In this document: positions 34,830 to 44,036 of the stretch, in pieces
How positions within the stretch are numbered: position 1 is the stretch's first letter
Layout: every line of letters begins with the position of its first letter
NCBI GenBank assembly: GCA_017379015.1
Contig: JAFNXN010000014.1
Location: 1-64,000, forward strand
DNA: 64,000 nt
Reading direction: 5' to 3'
Source of the DNA: Alistipes sp.
GTDB lineage: Bacteria; Bacteroidota; Bacteroidia; Bacteroidales; Rikenellaceae
Made by a program: the position numbers and the translations under genes
Notes under the pieces: generated by a model
Told to the model about the DNA's origin: nothing
The model's database searches: none
The model's input: the letters and a program-made list of their open reading frames with translations, nothing else

Positions 34830-34880
34830 AAAGGGCGAATGGGAAATACGTTAAGTATGTCCCATCCGCCCTTTCTCTTT
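34830..34880 (+). terminator. Terminator after tsf
   Basis: AAAGGGCG/CGCCCTTT and ATGGGA/TCCCAT stack into a stem of about 14 bp (34830-34874) with single mismatches, followed by CTCTTT. It ends the ribosomal-protein cluster. Confidence 0.88.
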
Positions 34881-34993
34881 ACATCTAACCCCCTCTTACA
34901 AGAAATAGGTCGAGGGGATAATGACGGTTGTGATTAGTGAGAATACGCCACTCTCCTAAAATTTTCTATACGTGATGACGCTCTCGAGGTCCG

Positions 34994-35018
34994 AAGAGCT
35001 TAATATCTTGAAGCTCTT
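34994..35018. terminator. Hairpin downstream of the DUF2807 gene
   Basis: AAGAGCTT and AAGCTCTT form a perfect 8-bp stem with a 9-base loop. No T-run follows on either strand, so it is only a possible terminator for the minus-strand gene. Confidence 0.4.
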
Positions 35019-35043
35019 AACTCTATTAGTGCACCTTTATAGT

Positions 35044-35820
35044 TTAGTCATCTATGCCCTTGTGCTCTACGTTTGCTGCGCCTGATGAGCTAATATTCTT
35101 TGTTGCTGGGTTGCCCGCATAGTATACGTCAGCACTGCCCGAGGCCACGACAGTAAGGTTATTTGAGGCGTACACATTAACATCGGCACCTCCCGAGGCT
35201 GATACCTCCACCTGCTCGGCAACGAGCATCTTAGCATTTAGGTCTGCACCTCCCGAGGCTAATACGTATAGCTGCTGGCTTTTGCCTCTTAGCTCTACGT
35301 CCGCTCCTCCCGAGGCAGATACTTTTAGTCGCTGACTTTCACCCTCTAGCACCACGTCTGATCCTCCCGAGGCTGAGAGCTCTATGCTCTCGCTCTGGGT
35401 GGTTATCGCTACGTCGGCACCACCTGATGCGGCTATTGCGAGATCTTGTGACGTGCAGTTGTGCCACTTTAGGTCGGCACCTCCCGATATTGCCACGTTG
35501 CTATAGTCGAATGCTGGGATTCTCACCGAGAGGGTCTCAGCTCTAAGTTCTCTGTTTTTAAGCTTGATGTTGAGGGTCGTATCATCTATGTATATCTCTA
35601 CGCTCTCCATTAGGTCGCTGTGTGTAACAACTTCTATCTCATCGAGTGGCATTGTGGGATCTACCGTTACGTCAAATCCATGAGATATGGCTAGGGCTTT
35701 AGGTTCGCCACTTATTGCTAGTCTCTGCTTGATGATCTCTCCCTTTGCCATCTCTCGAACTACTACGGCGCATGATGTTAGCGATAGGGTAACAGCTAAG
35801 ATTGTAATAAGTCGTTTCAT
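35044..35820 (-). CDS. DUF2807 (head GIN domain) lipoprotein
   Basis: A 258-residue lipoprotein (LTSC lipobox, C17). After an N-terminal strand region, residues 108-245 consist of seven repeats of 19-20 residues built on SASGGADV or close variants, the pattern of the DUF2807 beta-helix. The same periodicity is visible in DNA as a recurring TCCCGAGG at 57-60 base steps. The family has been called putative adhesin; its role is not settled. It lies 47 bases after the TonB-dependent receptor gene and is presumably co-transcribed, so it may share that promoter's switching. Confidence 0.85.
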   Translation of the reverse strand: MKRLITILAVTLSLTSCAVVVREMAKGEIIKQRLAISGEPKALAISHGFDVTVDPTMPLDEIEVVTHSDLMESVEIYIDDTTLNIKLKNRELRAETLSVRIPAFDYSNVAISGGADLKWHNCTSQDLAIAASGGADVAITTQSESIELSASGGSDVVLEGESQRLKVSASGGADVELRGKSQQLYVLASGGADLNAKMLVAEQVEVSASGGADVNVYASNNLTVVASGSADVYYAGNPATKNISSSGAANVEHKGIDD

Positions 35821-35867
35821 ATCGTTATGGGTATTTACTTGATTAATAACAGTTTATAGTTTGTGTA

Positions 35868-38255
35868 TTAGTTGTTGCCACCAAGACGGCTGCGATCCTC
35901 CGCCGAGCCACTCTCGACGCTCTTTGCCTGGAACTTTTTACCTGAGTTGAAGTTGTACGATATTGAGAAGTTTACTGCGGGGCGCATCCATGGCTGGTCG
36001 ACGGTCATTGTGCGCTTGAATGTAGGCTCCTCCATTGTTATGGTCTGCTTCACCGGTATAACGTTGTCCACACCCAGCTTTAGTGTAAGTCTCTTTCCTA
36101 TGAGGTGTTTCTTTACAGAGATGTCTAGGTTTCCGAAATCCTTGATCTTGGTGTTACCCGCCACCATGCCGTGTGCATATCTGCCGCTAGCCTCGATGAT
36201 AAAGTCCATGGGTAGGGTGAATGCCATCTGGCAATTACCAGTAGCCATAAAGTTGCGTCGCAATGGCTCTTCAGGGTAGATGCGCTGACCCATATACATT
36301 CCCGTGATATTTATGTTTGCCGACCACCACTTTGTGATCTGGAATGGTAGGTTTGCCGAGACGAAGAAGTTGTTGAGCGTAGGGTAGTTTATTGTCTGCA
36401 AGATTAGCAACTCAGGGTTCTTCTTATCCACGATTGTTGTCTGCTGGATAGCATTCTGCATTATCTGCATACCGATGGTTATGGTGTACTTATACTTTAG
36501 CACGCCAGTTAGCGATAGCGAGTTGTTGTACGAGGGCTTAAGGTTGGGGTTTCCACGCTGTATCATATACTCCGAGATCTTTGTCTCGTTTGGCGATAGT
36601 GCCCAGAACGAGGGTCGAGATATGGTGCGTGAGTACTGCGCTATGAGTGAGTATGCTCCATCCTGGGTTAGGGCATACGATACGTTGGCATTTGGAAATA
36701 GGTCTAGGTAGTTCTGCTTCACCTCTCCATCTGCCGAACGAAACCATGTGTACTCTCCGCGCAGACCACCCACAAGGCTTAGGCGACCCATGCGTGATGT
36801 GGCTATAATATATGCTGCAGCGATATTCTCCGTGTAGCCTATGTTGTAGCTGTTCTCCTCGTTTTTGAGCCATGACTCTCCATTTAGGTACTCGTACAAT
36901 CCGTCGTTGCTGTTGGTGTTATAGGTGTACTTTGCGCCCGCTTTAAGTATTAGCTTTGGTGATATGATCTTCTCTAGGGCAAGTGTTGCAGTGCCTAGTT
37001 GGTAGTGGCTATAGGTGTTGCTACGGTAGGTCGAGTCGCGTCTAAATGGCTGCTCGATGATTGTTGTGGTGTCAAAATAGTTGTTCCTGTTTGGCGTGCG
37101 CGAGTCTGTGTAGTCGCCGATAAACTTAATCACCGAGCCCATGTTGTCGAGCTTGTAGATGTAGTTTGCCGTGGCTGTTGTCATCTGGCTATGGTATTTG
37201 TTTGTGTAGTTGCCATCAGTACGTGTTGTCATGCCACCCATGTGGTGCTCTGTCCATGTATCTGTCTGGCTACCACCGCCATAGTAGTTGTATTGCACCT
37301 CCAGACCTACGGAGTGCTTTAAGTTGATGTCGTAGACCATGCCTATGTTAGCACCTCCCCAATGTGTCTTATCTGTCTGGTTTGAGGCTGCGTCTATCTT
37401 GGTTAGTGATGCGTAGTCGGTATGTTCGCCCATTATGTAGTCCTGATTGTTTAGTCCCGTCCACGCACGACCATAGGCATTTAGCTTGTCGCGGTTGTAG
37501 TTGAGCGATACCGAAGGCATTAGGTGGTGGTTGCCCTTGGTTGCGCGTAATGATAGCGATGCTGAGCCCATCAGACCAGTGTCGACGCGTCGCTTAGTGG
37601 TGATCTTGATGATACCACCCGACGATGATGCGTCGTAGTCTGCACCCGATTGGGGCACTACCTCAATACGCTGAATATCGTTTGCCGTGAGCGAGCGAAG
37701 GTATGCCATGAGCTGCGCATCGTCGAGCTTCACCTCGCGATCGTTTAGGTAGACCTTTGAGCCCGATGCACCGTTTATCGAGATCTTATCATCCTGAATC
37801 CATACTCCTGGGGCACTCTTAAGCAGCTCCTCACCATCCTTACCCATGGCAATGGGGGAGTTGGCAACGTCGACCACGAAGCGGTCTGCCTCGCGACGTA
37901 TGAGCTGAGCTGTTACCACTACCTCGTCGATCTGCTCAGAGTCGCTCTTAAGAGTGATGTCGCCGAGCGATGTGTTCTTCGTAAGTTCTAATTGCTGGGT
38001 ATGTGTGGTGTAACCTATGTAGCTGATTGTTAGTGTGTACTCACCCTCTGGAGCGTAGAGAGCAAAGCCTCCACTCTCCGATGTGGCTCCACCGGCTGCC
38101 TGCCCCGCGGGTGTGGTGAGCACCACGGTTGCGTATGGGATGTTTTGCGCATTCTCGTCAATGACACGTCCTGTAAGTTCTAATTTTTGGGCCGATAGTG
38201 TGGCAACGCTCATCACTGCAACAAGTGTTGCGACTATTGTTCTTAAGTCTTTCAT
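35868..38255 (-). CDS. TonB-dependent outer-membrane receptor (outer membrane beta-barrel family)
   Basis: A 795-residue outer-membrane protein with signal peptide (ending LSAQ, about 1-22). A carboxypeptidase-regulatory-like domain (LTGRVIDENAQNIPYATVVL, about 26-110) precedes the plug (EVVVTAQ ... GVWIQDDKISINGASGSKVYLNDREV ... IEVVPQSGADYDASSSGGII). The rest is a beta-barrel with alternating aromatic strands. It is of the OMP-barrel type without a SusD partner, so its ligand is unknown (metal chelate, peptide or other). It is followed by a DUF2807 lipoprotein and controlled by a promoter with a G9 tract. An A/T-rich 394-base region lies upstream. Confidence 0.9.
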   Translation of the reverse strand: MKDLRTIVATLVAVMSVATLSAQKLELTGRVIDENAQNIPYATVVLTTPAGQAAGGATSESGGFALYAPEGEYTLTISYIGYTTHTQQLELTKNTSLGDITLKSDSEQIDEVVVTAQLIRREADRFVVDVANSPIAMGKDGEELLKSAPGVWIQDDKISINGASGSKVYLNDREVKLDDAQLMAYLRSLTANDIQRIEVVPQSGADYDASSSGGIIKITTKRRVDTGLMGSASLSLRATKGNHHLMPSVSLNYNRDKLNAYGRAWTGLNNQDYIMGEHTDYASLTKIDAASNQTDKTHWGGANIGMVYDINLKHSVGLEVQYNYYGGGSQTDTWTEHHMGGMTTRTDGNYTNKYHSQMTTATANYIYKLDNMGSVIKFIGDYTDSRTPNRNNYFDTTTIIEQPFRRDSTYRSNTYSHYQLGTATLALEKIISPKLILKAGAKYTYNTNSNDGLYEYLNGESWLKNEENSYNIGYTENIAAAYIIATSRMGRLSLVGGLRGEYTWFRSADGEVKQNYLDLFPNANVSYALTQDGAYSLIAQYSRTISRPSFWALSPNETKISEYMIQRGNPNLKPSYNNSLSLTGVLKYKYTITIGMQIMQNAIQQTTIVDKKNPELLILQTINYPTLNNFFVSANLPFQITKWWSANINITGMYMGQRIYPEEPLRRNFMATGNCQMAFTLPMDFIIEASGRYAHGMVAGNTKIKDFGNLDISVKKHLIGKRLTLKLGVDNVIPVKQTITMEEPTFKRTMTVDQPWMRPAVNFSISYNFNSGKKFQAKSVESGSAEDRSRLGGNN

Positions 38256-38300
38256 AGCTTATCTCTGTTTTATATTCTCATGTCTTGATGTTACTGTCTA

Positions 38301-38331
38301 CAAAGTTAACACTTTCCCCCCCCCATCCAAA
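38301..38331 (-). promoter_or_regulatory. Receptor promoter with a nine-G tract in its spacer
   Basis: On the minus strand TTTG (38328-38331), a 19-base spacer and TAACTTTG (38301-38308) fit the consensus. The spacer contains nine consecutive G (38316-38324 as C on the plus strand). Slippage in this run would change the -33/-7 spacing by single bases and so could switch or grade expression. The leader is about 42 bases. Confidence 0.7.
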
Positions 38332-38426
38332 TTTTTCACTCTCTTTTTGATGGTTAAGTATAGTTTTTTCTTTATAAGACGTTTTTGACCTCTGTTTGTA
38401 ACGTAAATCGGCTATTATATCAGCCT

Positions 38427-38450
38427 AGTGTATTACTTAACTAATACACT
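38427..38450. promoter_or_regulatory. Operator-like palindrome at the distal receptor promoter
   Basis: AGTGTATTA and TAATACACT are perfect inverted repeats separated by 6 bases. It sits immediately downstream of the distal -7 box, over the expected transcription start, where a dimeric repressor would block initiation. It could also be a 5' mRNA hairpin. Confidence 0.55.
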
Positions 38451-38451
38451 G

Positions 38452-38483
38452 CAAATGTATGCTCTTATTTTCTAAATTCCAAA
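38452..38483 (-). promoter_or_regulatory. Distal promoter of the TonB receptor
   Basis: Minus-strand TTTG (38480-38483), a 20-base spacer and TACATTTG (38452-38459) match the consensus. It would give a leader of about 190 bases that crosses the G-tract promoter. Confidence 0.6.
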
Positions 38484-38603
38484 TTTTAGGCTGATTATTT
38501 TAGTGAGAATTTGCAACACTTACATAATAGTTGCGCGCGCTCGCGAGTAGAAAAAATAGATTTTTTTGTTCTCTAATTTTTCGATTAATTTCGTAAATTT
38601 TCG

Positions 38604-38611
38604 TATCTTTG
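38604..38611 (+). promoter_or_regulatory. -7 box of the plsC-parE-parC run
   Basis: TATCTTTG fits TAnnTTTG, 38 bases before plsC. The upstream element is not evident at the usual spacing. Confidence 0.5.
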
Positions 38612-38649
38612 CAAAATTGAAGATATAGTCGTTTAAAACGAAGTTTATT

Positions 38650-39384
38650 ATGTTAAGTTTACTCTATTACCTTATTGTTTTGGTTGTTGCATTGGTGCTC
38701 TATGTAGCATCTTTCGTGGCTCTTGTTGTGTGCTATCCGTTTGATCGTAAGCGTGTTGTGGTACACACATTATCAAAGTGGATCACAGATGTTATCTTTG
38801 GCTTGTCACCTCGAATGGAGCGAGTTGTTATAGGAGCTGAGAATATTGATCCATCGAAGGCATACGTCATGGTGCTCAACCACAACTCTATGGCAGATAT
38901 TATCACCATCTACAACCTGCCTCTAGTCTTTAAGTGGGTGTCGAAGAAGGAGGTATACCGCATCCCTATCGTTGGTCGTCTGTTGTTTGCCCATGGCGAC
39001 ATTGTGATCAACCGTGCTAGCACCAAGGAGGCTATGCATTTGGTGCATACCCGAGGCATGGAGTGGCTTAAGAAGGGTGCTTCGGTATCTATCTTCCCTG
39101 AGGGCACACGCTCGAAGGATCGTGAGATTCACAACTTCAAGGCTGGAGCATTTCTTCTTGCCAAGGATGCAGGTGTTCCGATCCTGCCTGTGGTGCTCGA
39201 TGGAACCGATCGCATGATGCGTAAGGGTATCTTCATGAATTGGTCTAATAAGATAACAATCAAGATATTGCCAGAGATCTCTAGGGAGGAGATCGAGGCT
39301 AAAGCTACTAAAGAGATTATTGCCGAGGTGCACGATATGATGGTGGATGCTTTGGCTGAGATTCGTGCAAACAATAGCAAGTAA
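38650..39384 (+). CDS. plsC: 1-acyl-sn-glycerol-3-phosphate acyltransferase
   Basis: A 244-residue membrane enzyme that makes phosphatidic acid from lysophosphatidic acid. A hydrophobic N-terminal helix (about 1-30) is followed by NHNSMAD, the HX4D catalytic motif, then IVINRASTKEA and the substrate-binding FPEGTRSKD. VPILPVVLDGTDRM is the fourth conserved block. It differs from the GlsA-like protein at 10018-10812, which has the five-residue spacing variant. parE starts 12 bases downstream, so the two are likely co-transcribed. Confidence 0.93.
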   Translation: MLSLLYYLIVLVVALVLYVASFVALVVCYPFDRKRVVVHTLSKWITDVIFGLSPRMERVVIGAENIDPSKAYVMVLNHNSMADIITIYNLPLVFKWVSKKEVYRIPIVGRLLFAHGDIVINRASTKEAMHLVHTRGMEWLKKGASVSIFPEGTRSKDREIHNFKAGAFLLAKDAGVPILPVVLDGTDRMMRKGIFMNWSNKITIKILPEISREEIEAKATKEIIAEVHDMMVDALAEIRANNSK

Positions 39385-39396
39385 GTGAGGTAAGAT

Positions 39397-41271
39397 ATGG
39401 CTGAACAGAATTTGATGAACCAACCAGCGCAGTACGACAAGGACTCGATTAAGACGCTCTCGCCCCGAGAGCATATACGCTTGCGCCCTGGTATGTATAT
39501 CGGCAAGCTTGGTGATGGTACTCAGGCAGATGATGGTATCTACGTGCTCCTTAAGGAGGTCGTTGATAACTCTATCGATGAGTTTATCATGGGTGCCGGT
39601 AAGCGCATCGAGATTCGCATTGAGGAGGATAGGGTGTCGGTGCGTGACTACGGACGTGGTATTCCACTTGAGGCACTCTCGGATGCGGTGAGCAAGATGA
39701 ACACTGGTGGTAAGTATGGTGGCGACGCTTTCAAGAAGACCGTTGGTCTTAATGGTGTGGGTGTCAAGGCTGTAAATATGCTGTCGAGCCACTTCCTTGC
39801 GCGCTCGGTGCGTAATGGCGAGGCTCGCACCGTGACATTCTCGCAGGGTATCGAGCTCTCGGATCGCTCGGAGAGTGGCTTGAGCGAGGCTAATGGTACG
39901 TATGTGGAGTTCGTCGTCGACCGTGAGGTGTTTGGCGAGTATAGCTACAACCTCGAGTATGTCGAGCAGATGGTCAAGAACTACACCTACCTAAACCTCG
40001 GTCTTACCGTACAGCTTAATGGTCAGTCGTACGTATCGAAGAATGGTCTGTTGGATCTTGTCAACGACAATATGTCGAGCGACCCACTCTACACCCCTAT
40101 CCATATCTCGGGCGAGGATATAGAGGTGGTTATCACCCATGGTAATAGCTATGGCGAGGCGTACTACTCGTTCGTAAATGGTCAGTATACTCCTCAGGGA
40201 GGTACCCATCAGGCGGCATTCCGTGAGGCTATAGCTAAGACTATCAAGGAGTTCTATCATAAAGATTACGAGCCAGCCGACATTCGTACCTCGATCATTG
40301 CAGCTATCTCGGTGCGTGTGAACGACCCAATATTCGAGTCGCAGACCAAGACTAAGCTCGGCTCGAAGGATAAGGAGGAGGGCGTTACGATGCGCCAGTT
40401 TGTGGGCGACTTCCTCGCTACAAACCTCGATAACTATCTGCATAAGCACCCCGAGGTGGCGCAGACTCTGCAACGTAAGATCGTTGAGAATGAGAAGGAG
40501 CGCAAGGCTATTTCGGGTGTGCAGAAGAAGGCGCGTGAGGCGGCAAAGAAGGTGTCGCTCAACAATAAGAAGCTGCGCGACTGTAAGATACACTATACCG
40601 ACAAGTCGGAGCTTGCCGATAAGACTATGATATTCATCACCGAGGGTAACTCTGCTTCGGGATCTATCACCTCGAGCCGCGATCCACGTACTCAGGCGGT
40701 CTTCTCGTTGCGCGGTAAGCCTATGAATAGCCATGGACTCTCGAAGCGCGTAGTATATGAGAATGAGGAGTTTAACCTCCTTCAGGCTGCGCTCAACATC
40801 GAGGAGGATATGGATAACCTGCGTTACAACAAGGTGATCATCGCTACCGATGCCGATGTCGACGGTATGCACATTCGTCTGTTGCTGTCAACCTTCTTCT
40901 TGCAGTACTTCCCCGACCTCATTCGCTTAGGTCACCTCTACATCTTGCAGACACCACTCTTCCGTGTGCGTAACAAGAAGGAGACGCACTACTGCTATAA
41001 CGACGAGGAGCGTCAGGTGGCTATTAAGAAGTGCGGTGCTCAGGCTGAGATCACCCGATTTAAGGGTCTAGGTGAGATCTCGGCTGCCGAGTTTAAGGAG
41101 TTTATCGGCGAGGGCATGCGCCTCGATAAGGTGCGCCTTACGAAGGATGATCCGATACACGATATGTTGGAGTTCTACATGGGCAAGAATACGCCCGACC
41201 GTAAGGATTTCATCGTAGACAATCTGCGTGTTGAGGAGGATATTATTGAAAACCTGAAAATGCTTAACTAA
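39397..41271 (+). CDS. parE: DNA topoisomerase IV subunit B
   Basis: A 624-residue type II topoisomerase ATPase subunit. The GHKL domain has [10 protein letters not shown] and [17 protein letters not shown]. The TOPRIM domain has [12 protein letters not shown] and [13 protein letters not shown], with the acidic metal-binding residues present. It ends with [17 protein letters not shown], as in other family members. In this phylum the subunit is often labelled only as gyrase B-like; it is named ParE here because parC follows with a one-base TAATG overlap, unlike the separate gyrA/gyrB genes. Confidence 0.9.
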   Translation: MAEQNLMNQPAQYDKDSIKTLSPREHIRLRPGMYIGKLGDGTQADDGIYVLLKEVVDNSIDEFIMGAGKRIEIRIEEDRVSVRDYGRGIPLEALSDAVSKMNTGGKYGGDAFKKTVGLNGVGVKAVNMLSSHFLARSVRNGEARTVTFSQGIELSDRSESGLSEANGTYVEFVVDREVFGEYSYNLEYVEQMVKNYTYLNLGLTVQLNGQSYVSKNGLLDLVNDNMSSDPLYTPIHISGEDIEVVITHGNSYGEAYYSFVNGQYTPQGGTHQAAFREAIAKTIKEFYHKDYEPADIRTSIIAAISVRVNDPIFESQTKTKLGSKDKEEGVTMRQFVGDFLATNLDNYLHKHPEVAQTLQRKIVENEKERKAISGVQKKAREAAKKVSLNNKKLRDCKIHYTDKSELADKTMIFITEGNSASGSITSSRDPRTQAVFSLRGKPMNSHGLSKRVVYENEEFNLLQAALNIEEDMDNLRYNKVIIATDADVDGMHIRLLLSTFFLQYFPDLIRLGHLYILQTPLFRVRNKKETHYCYNDEERQVAIKKCGAQAEITRFKGLGEISAAEFKEFIGEGMRLDKVRLTKDDPIHDMLEFYMGKNTPDRKDFIVDNLRVEEDIIENLKMLN

Positions 41272-44027
41272 TGGAGGATAACAGAGATATTATGGAGAAG
41301 GAGGAGCTTGTTACGCTTGACGAAGAGGCTCAGGATGTCGACACGGCTGACGACGTGCCTAAGGGCAAGTATGGTCAGATCACCTCGGCAGAAGATAACA
41401 TGCGCCGCCTTACGGGAATGTTCAAGAACTGGTTCTTGGACTACGCCTCGTATGTTATCCTCGAGCGTGCTGTGCCCCACTTGGAGGATGGTTTGAAGCC
41501 TGTGCAACGTCGTATTTTGCACGCCATGAAGTGTGTTGAGGATGGTCGCTACAATAAGGTGGCAAACGTCGTAGGTCAGGCTATGCAGTACCACCCACAC
41601 GGCGATGCCTCGATCAAGGATGCTCTGGTGCAGCTCGGACAGAAGGGCCTGCTCATCGATATGCAGGGTAACTGGGGTAATATCCTCACGGGTGACGAGG
41701 CTGCTGCAGCACGATATATTGAGGCACGCCTCTCGAAGTTCGCACTCGAGGTGGTCTACAACAAGAAGACTACGGAGTGGATGTTGGCATACGACGGCCG
41801 TAAGGAGGAGCCTGTGACTCTGCCAGTTAAGTTCCCGTTGCTACTTGCGCAGGGTGCCGATGGTATCGCTGTGGGTCTTGCATCTAAGATCCTACCTCAC
41901 AACTTTGTAGAGCTTATCAACGCCTCGATAGCCTATCTTCGTGGCGAGGAGTTCCAACTATTGCCCGACTTCCAGACTGGTGGTGTGATGGATGCCAGCA
42001 ACTATAACGATGGTCTGCGTGGTGGCTCGGTGCGTGTGCGTGCCCGCATCTCGAAGATCGACAAGCGTACGTTGGCAATTACCGAGATACCATTTACCAC
42101 AACCTCGGAGAGCATCAAGGACTCCATCATCAAGGCCAACGACAAGGGTAAGATAAAGATTAAGAAGGTCGATGATAACACTGCCGAGAAGGTGGAGATC
42201 ATCATTCAGGTGGCTGCCGATGAGTCGTCGGATAAGACCATCGACGCGCTATATGCCTTTACCGATTGCGAGGTGTCAATATCGCCAAACTCATGTGTCA
42301 TTGTCGACAACAAGCCTGTGTTTATGGGCGTAAGCGACATCCTTCGCTACTCGACAGATCATACACGAGGGCTGCTGGGCAAGGAGCTTCAAATTAGACT
42401 CGACGAGCTTAATGAGGCTTGGCACGCAGCATCGCTCGAGCGCATCTTCATCGAGAATAAGCTCTATCAGCTAATCGAGGGTTGCCGTACGCGCGAGGCG
42501 GCCTACGAGGCTGTGGATAAGGGTCTTGAGCCATTCAAGAAGCAACTACGACGCGAGGTTACGTTGGAGGATGTGCAGCGTCTTACGGAGCTTAAGTTCA
42601 TCCGTATCTCGCGCTATGACTCCGAGAAGGCCGATAACGAGATTAAGCAGATCGAGAAGGATATCAAGCAGACTAAGTATGACCTTGAGCACCTTACCGA
42701 CTACACCATTGCCTACTTCGAGCGCATCTTGCAGAAGTATGGCGAGGGGCGTGAGCGTCGCACCGAGATCCGTGAGTTCGACACTATCGAGGCGTGGAAG
42801 GTTGCCTCGTCGAATGCTAAACTCTATGTTGACCGCGAGGAGGGCTTCTTCGGCTATGGCAAGAGCATGAAGGACTCGGAGTTTGTCTGCGACTGCTCGA
42901 ACCTCGACGATGTGATAATCATCCTCAAGGATGGTCGTTATAAGATCACCAAGATCTCGGATAAGGCATTCTTCGACAAGGGTATCTACTATATTGGCAT
43001 CTACAAGCGTAATGACGAGCGCACGATCTATAATATGCTCTATCGCGATGGTCGTGGTGGCGCAATCATGATGAAGCGTTGTGCTATTAAGTCGGTTACG
43101 CGCGACAAGGAGTACGACCTTACGAAGGGTACGCCCAAGAGCGAGCTCTTGTATCTGTCGGTAAATCCCAATGGCGAGGCAGAGGTGCTTAAGATCTACC
43201 TACGCCCACGTGCCCGTCTTAAGAAGTGCATCATCGACCTCGACCTCTCGACGCTTGCCATCAAGGGTCGTCAGAGTGTGGGTAACCTCGTTACGCGCTA
43301 CTCGATAAACAAGATTGTCCTTAAGGAGCGTGGTGCTTCGACACTTGGAGGGCAGAATATATGGTACGACGACGATGTGCGTAGGCTCAATGCCGATGGT
43401 CGTGGTCAGCTACTCGGTGAGTTCAAGGGTGACGATAAGATTGTGGTGTGGACCTCGAAGAACCAGTACTACATTACGGGTTACGACCTCCAGCAACACT
43501 TCCCCGACGATACCATCCGTGTGGAGCGTTATCGCGAGGATCGCATATATGCCTTGTGCTACTACGATGGTGAGCAGGAGTACTACTATCTGAAACGTTT
43601 CCAGCTCGAGAAGGGCGACAAGACGCAATACTTCCTCGACGAGGGTGCTCCGATGCGCTTTGTGGCTATAACCGATAGGGCGGGAGCAAAGCTTGCCGTT
43701 GAGTTTGGTGGTCAGCATGAGCAACGACCACTCGAGCTTATTGATGTTGATGAGTTTATCGGTCTTAAGAGCCATCGTGCTAAGGGTAAGCGTATTACAA
43801 CTTACGAGGTGGCTAAGCTAACCTTTATAGAGCCTGAAGAGCCTGAGCTAGAGGAGGATGTTGAGGCTGGACTTATGGAGGACGATATGGTGGATGAGGG
43901 TGAGGAGCTCTCGATTGATGCTCAGGAGCTCATGGGCGATGACATCAAGGCTGATCCCAATGTCAACTATCGCGCTAAGAGCGAGATAGATGATGATGCA
44001 ATGGTTGCGCAGTTGGACCTCTTTTAA
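41271..44027 (+). CDS. parC: DNA topoisomerase IV subunit A
   Basis: A 918-residue DNA-cleaving subunit. The winged-helix core has YASYVILERAVPHLEDGLKP-VQRRILHAM and the nucleophile tyrosine in EAAAARYIEARLSKF. A coiled-coil region (about 380-460) follows. The C-terminal part forms the beta-pinwheel (EFVCDCSNLDDVIIILKDGR and related blades) and ends in a very acidic tail. It is longer than E. coli ParC (about 750) because of this tail. Its start overlaps the parE stop. The aroK start lies 9 bases after its stop. Confidence 0.9.
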   Translation: MEDNRDIMEKEELVTLDEEAQDVDTADDVPKGKYGQITSAEDNMRRLTGMFKNWFLDYASYVILERAVPHLEDGLKPVQRRILHAMKCVEDGRYNKVANVVGQAMQYHPHGDASIKDALVQLGQKGLLIDMQGNWGNILTGDEAAAARYIEARLSKFALEVVYNKKTTEWMLAYDGRKEEPVTLPVKFPLLLAQGADGIAVGLASKILPHNFVELINASIAYLRGEEFQLLPDFQTGGVMDASNYNDGLRGGSVRVRARISKIDKRTLAITEIPFTTTSESIKDSIIKANDKGKIKIKKVDDNTAEKVEIIIQVAADESSDKTIDALYAFTDCEVSISPNSCVIVDNKPVFMGVSDILRYSTDHTRGLLGKELQIRLDELNEAWHAASLERIFIENKLYQLIEGCRTREAAYEAVDKGLEPFKKQLRREVTLEDVQRLTELKFIRISRYDSEKADNEIKQIEKDIKQTKYDLEHLTDYTIAYFERILQKYGEGRERRTEIREFDTIEAWKVASSNAKLYVDREEGFFGYGKSMKDSEFVCDCSNLDDVIIILKDGRYKITKISDKAFFDKGIYYIGIYKRNDERTIYNMLYRDGRGGAIMMKRCAIKSVTRDKEYDLTKGTPKSELLYLSVNPNGEAEVLKIYLRPRARLKKCIIDLDLSTLAIKGRQSVGNLVTRYSINKIVLKERGASTLGGQNIWYDDDVRRLNADGRGQLLGEFKGDDKIVVWTSKNQYYITGYDLQQHFPDDTIRVERYREDRIYALCYYDGEQEYYYLKRFQLEKGDKTQYFLDEGAPMRFVAITDRAGAKLAVEFGGQHEQRPLELIDVDEFIGLKSHRAKGKRITTYEVAKLTFIEPEEPELEEDVEAGLMEDDMVDEGEELSIDAQELMGDDIKADPNVNYRAKSEIDDDAMVAQLDLF

Positions 44028-44036
44028 TCGGTTGTT

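Larger units (their letters stand above)
38256..38649. other. Regulatory region between the TonB receptor and plsC
   Basis: An A/T-rich divergent region of 394 bases with no gene. It holds two minus-strand promoters (38301-38331 and 38452-38483), a perfect 9-bp palindrome at 38427-38450, a longer inverted pair ATCAGCC (38419-38425) with GGCTGAT (38489-38495) around it, the GC-rich 8-bp palindrome CTCGCGAG at 38540-38547 and a plus-strand -7 box for plsC. Confidence 0.75.

Noticed and set aside
35100-35500. Regularly spaced repeats that resemble a CRISPR array
   Set aside because: The 57-60 base period is in frame with a coding sequence and encodes the SASGGADV beta-helix repeats of a DUF2807 protein; spacers are not unique sequences and no cas gene is near.
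38923-39792. 289-residue frame antisense to plsC and parE
   Set aside because: It spans two real genes on the other strand and has no recognisable domain.
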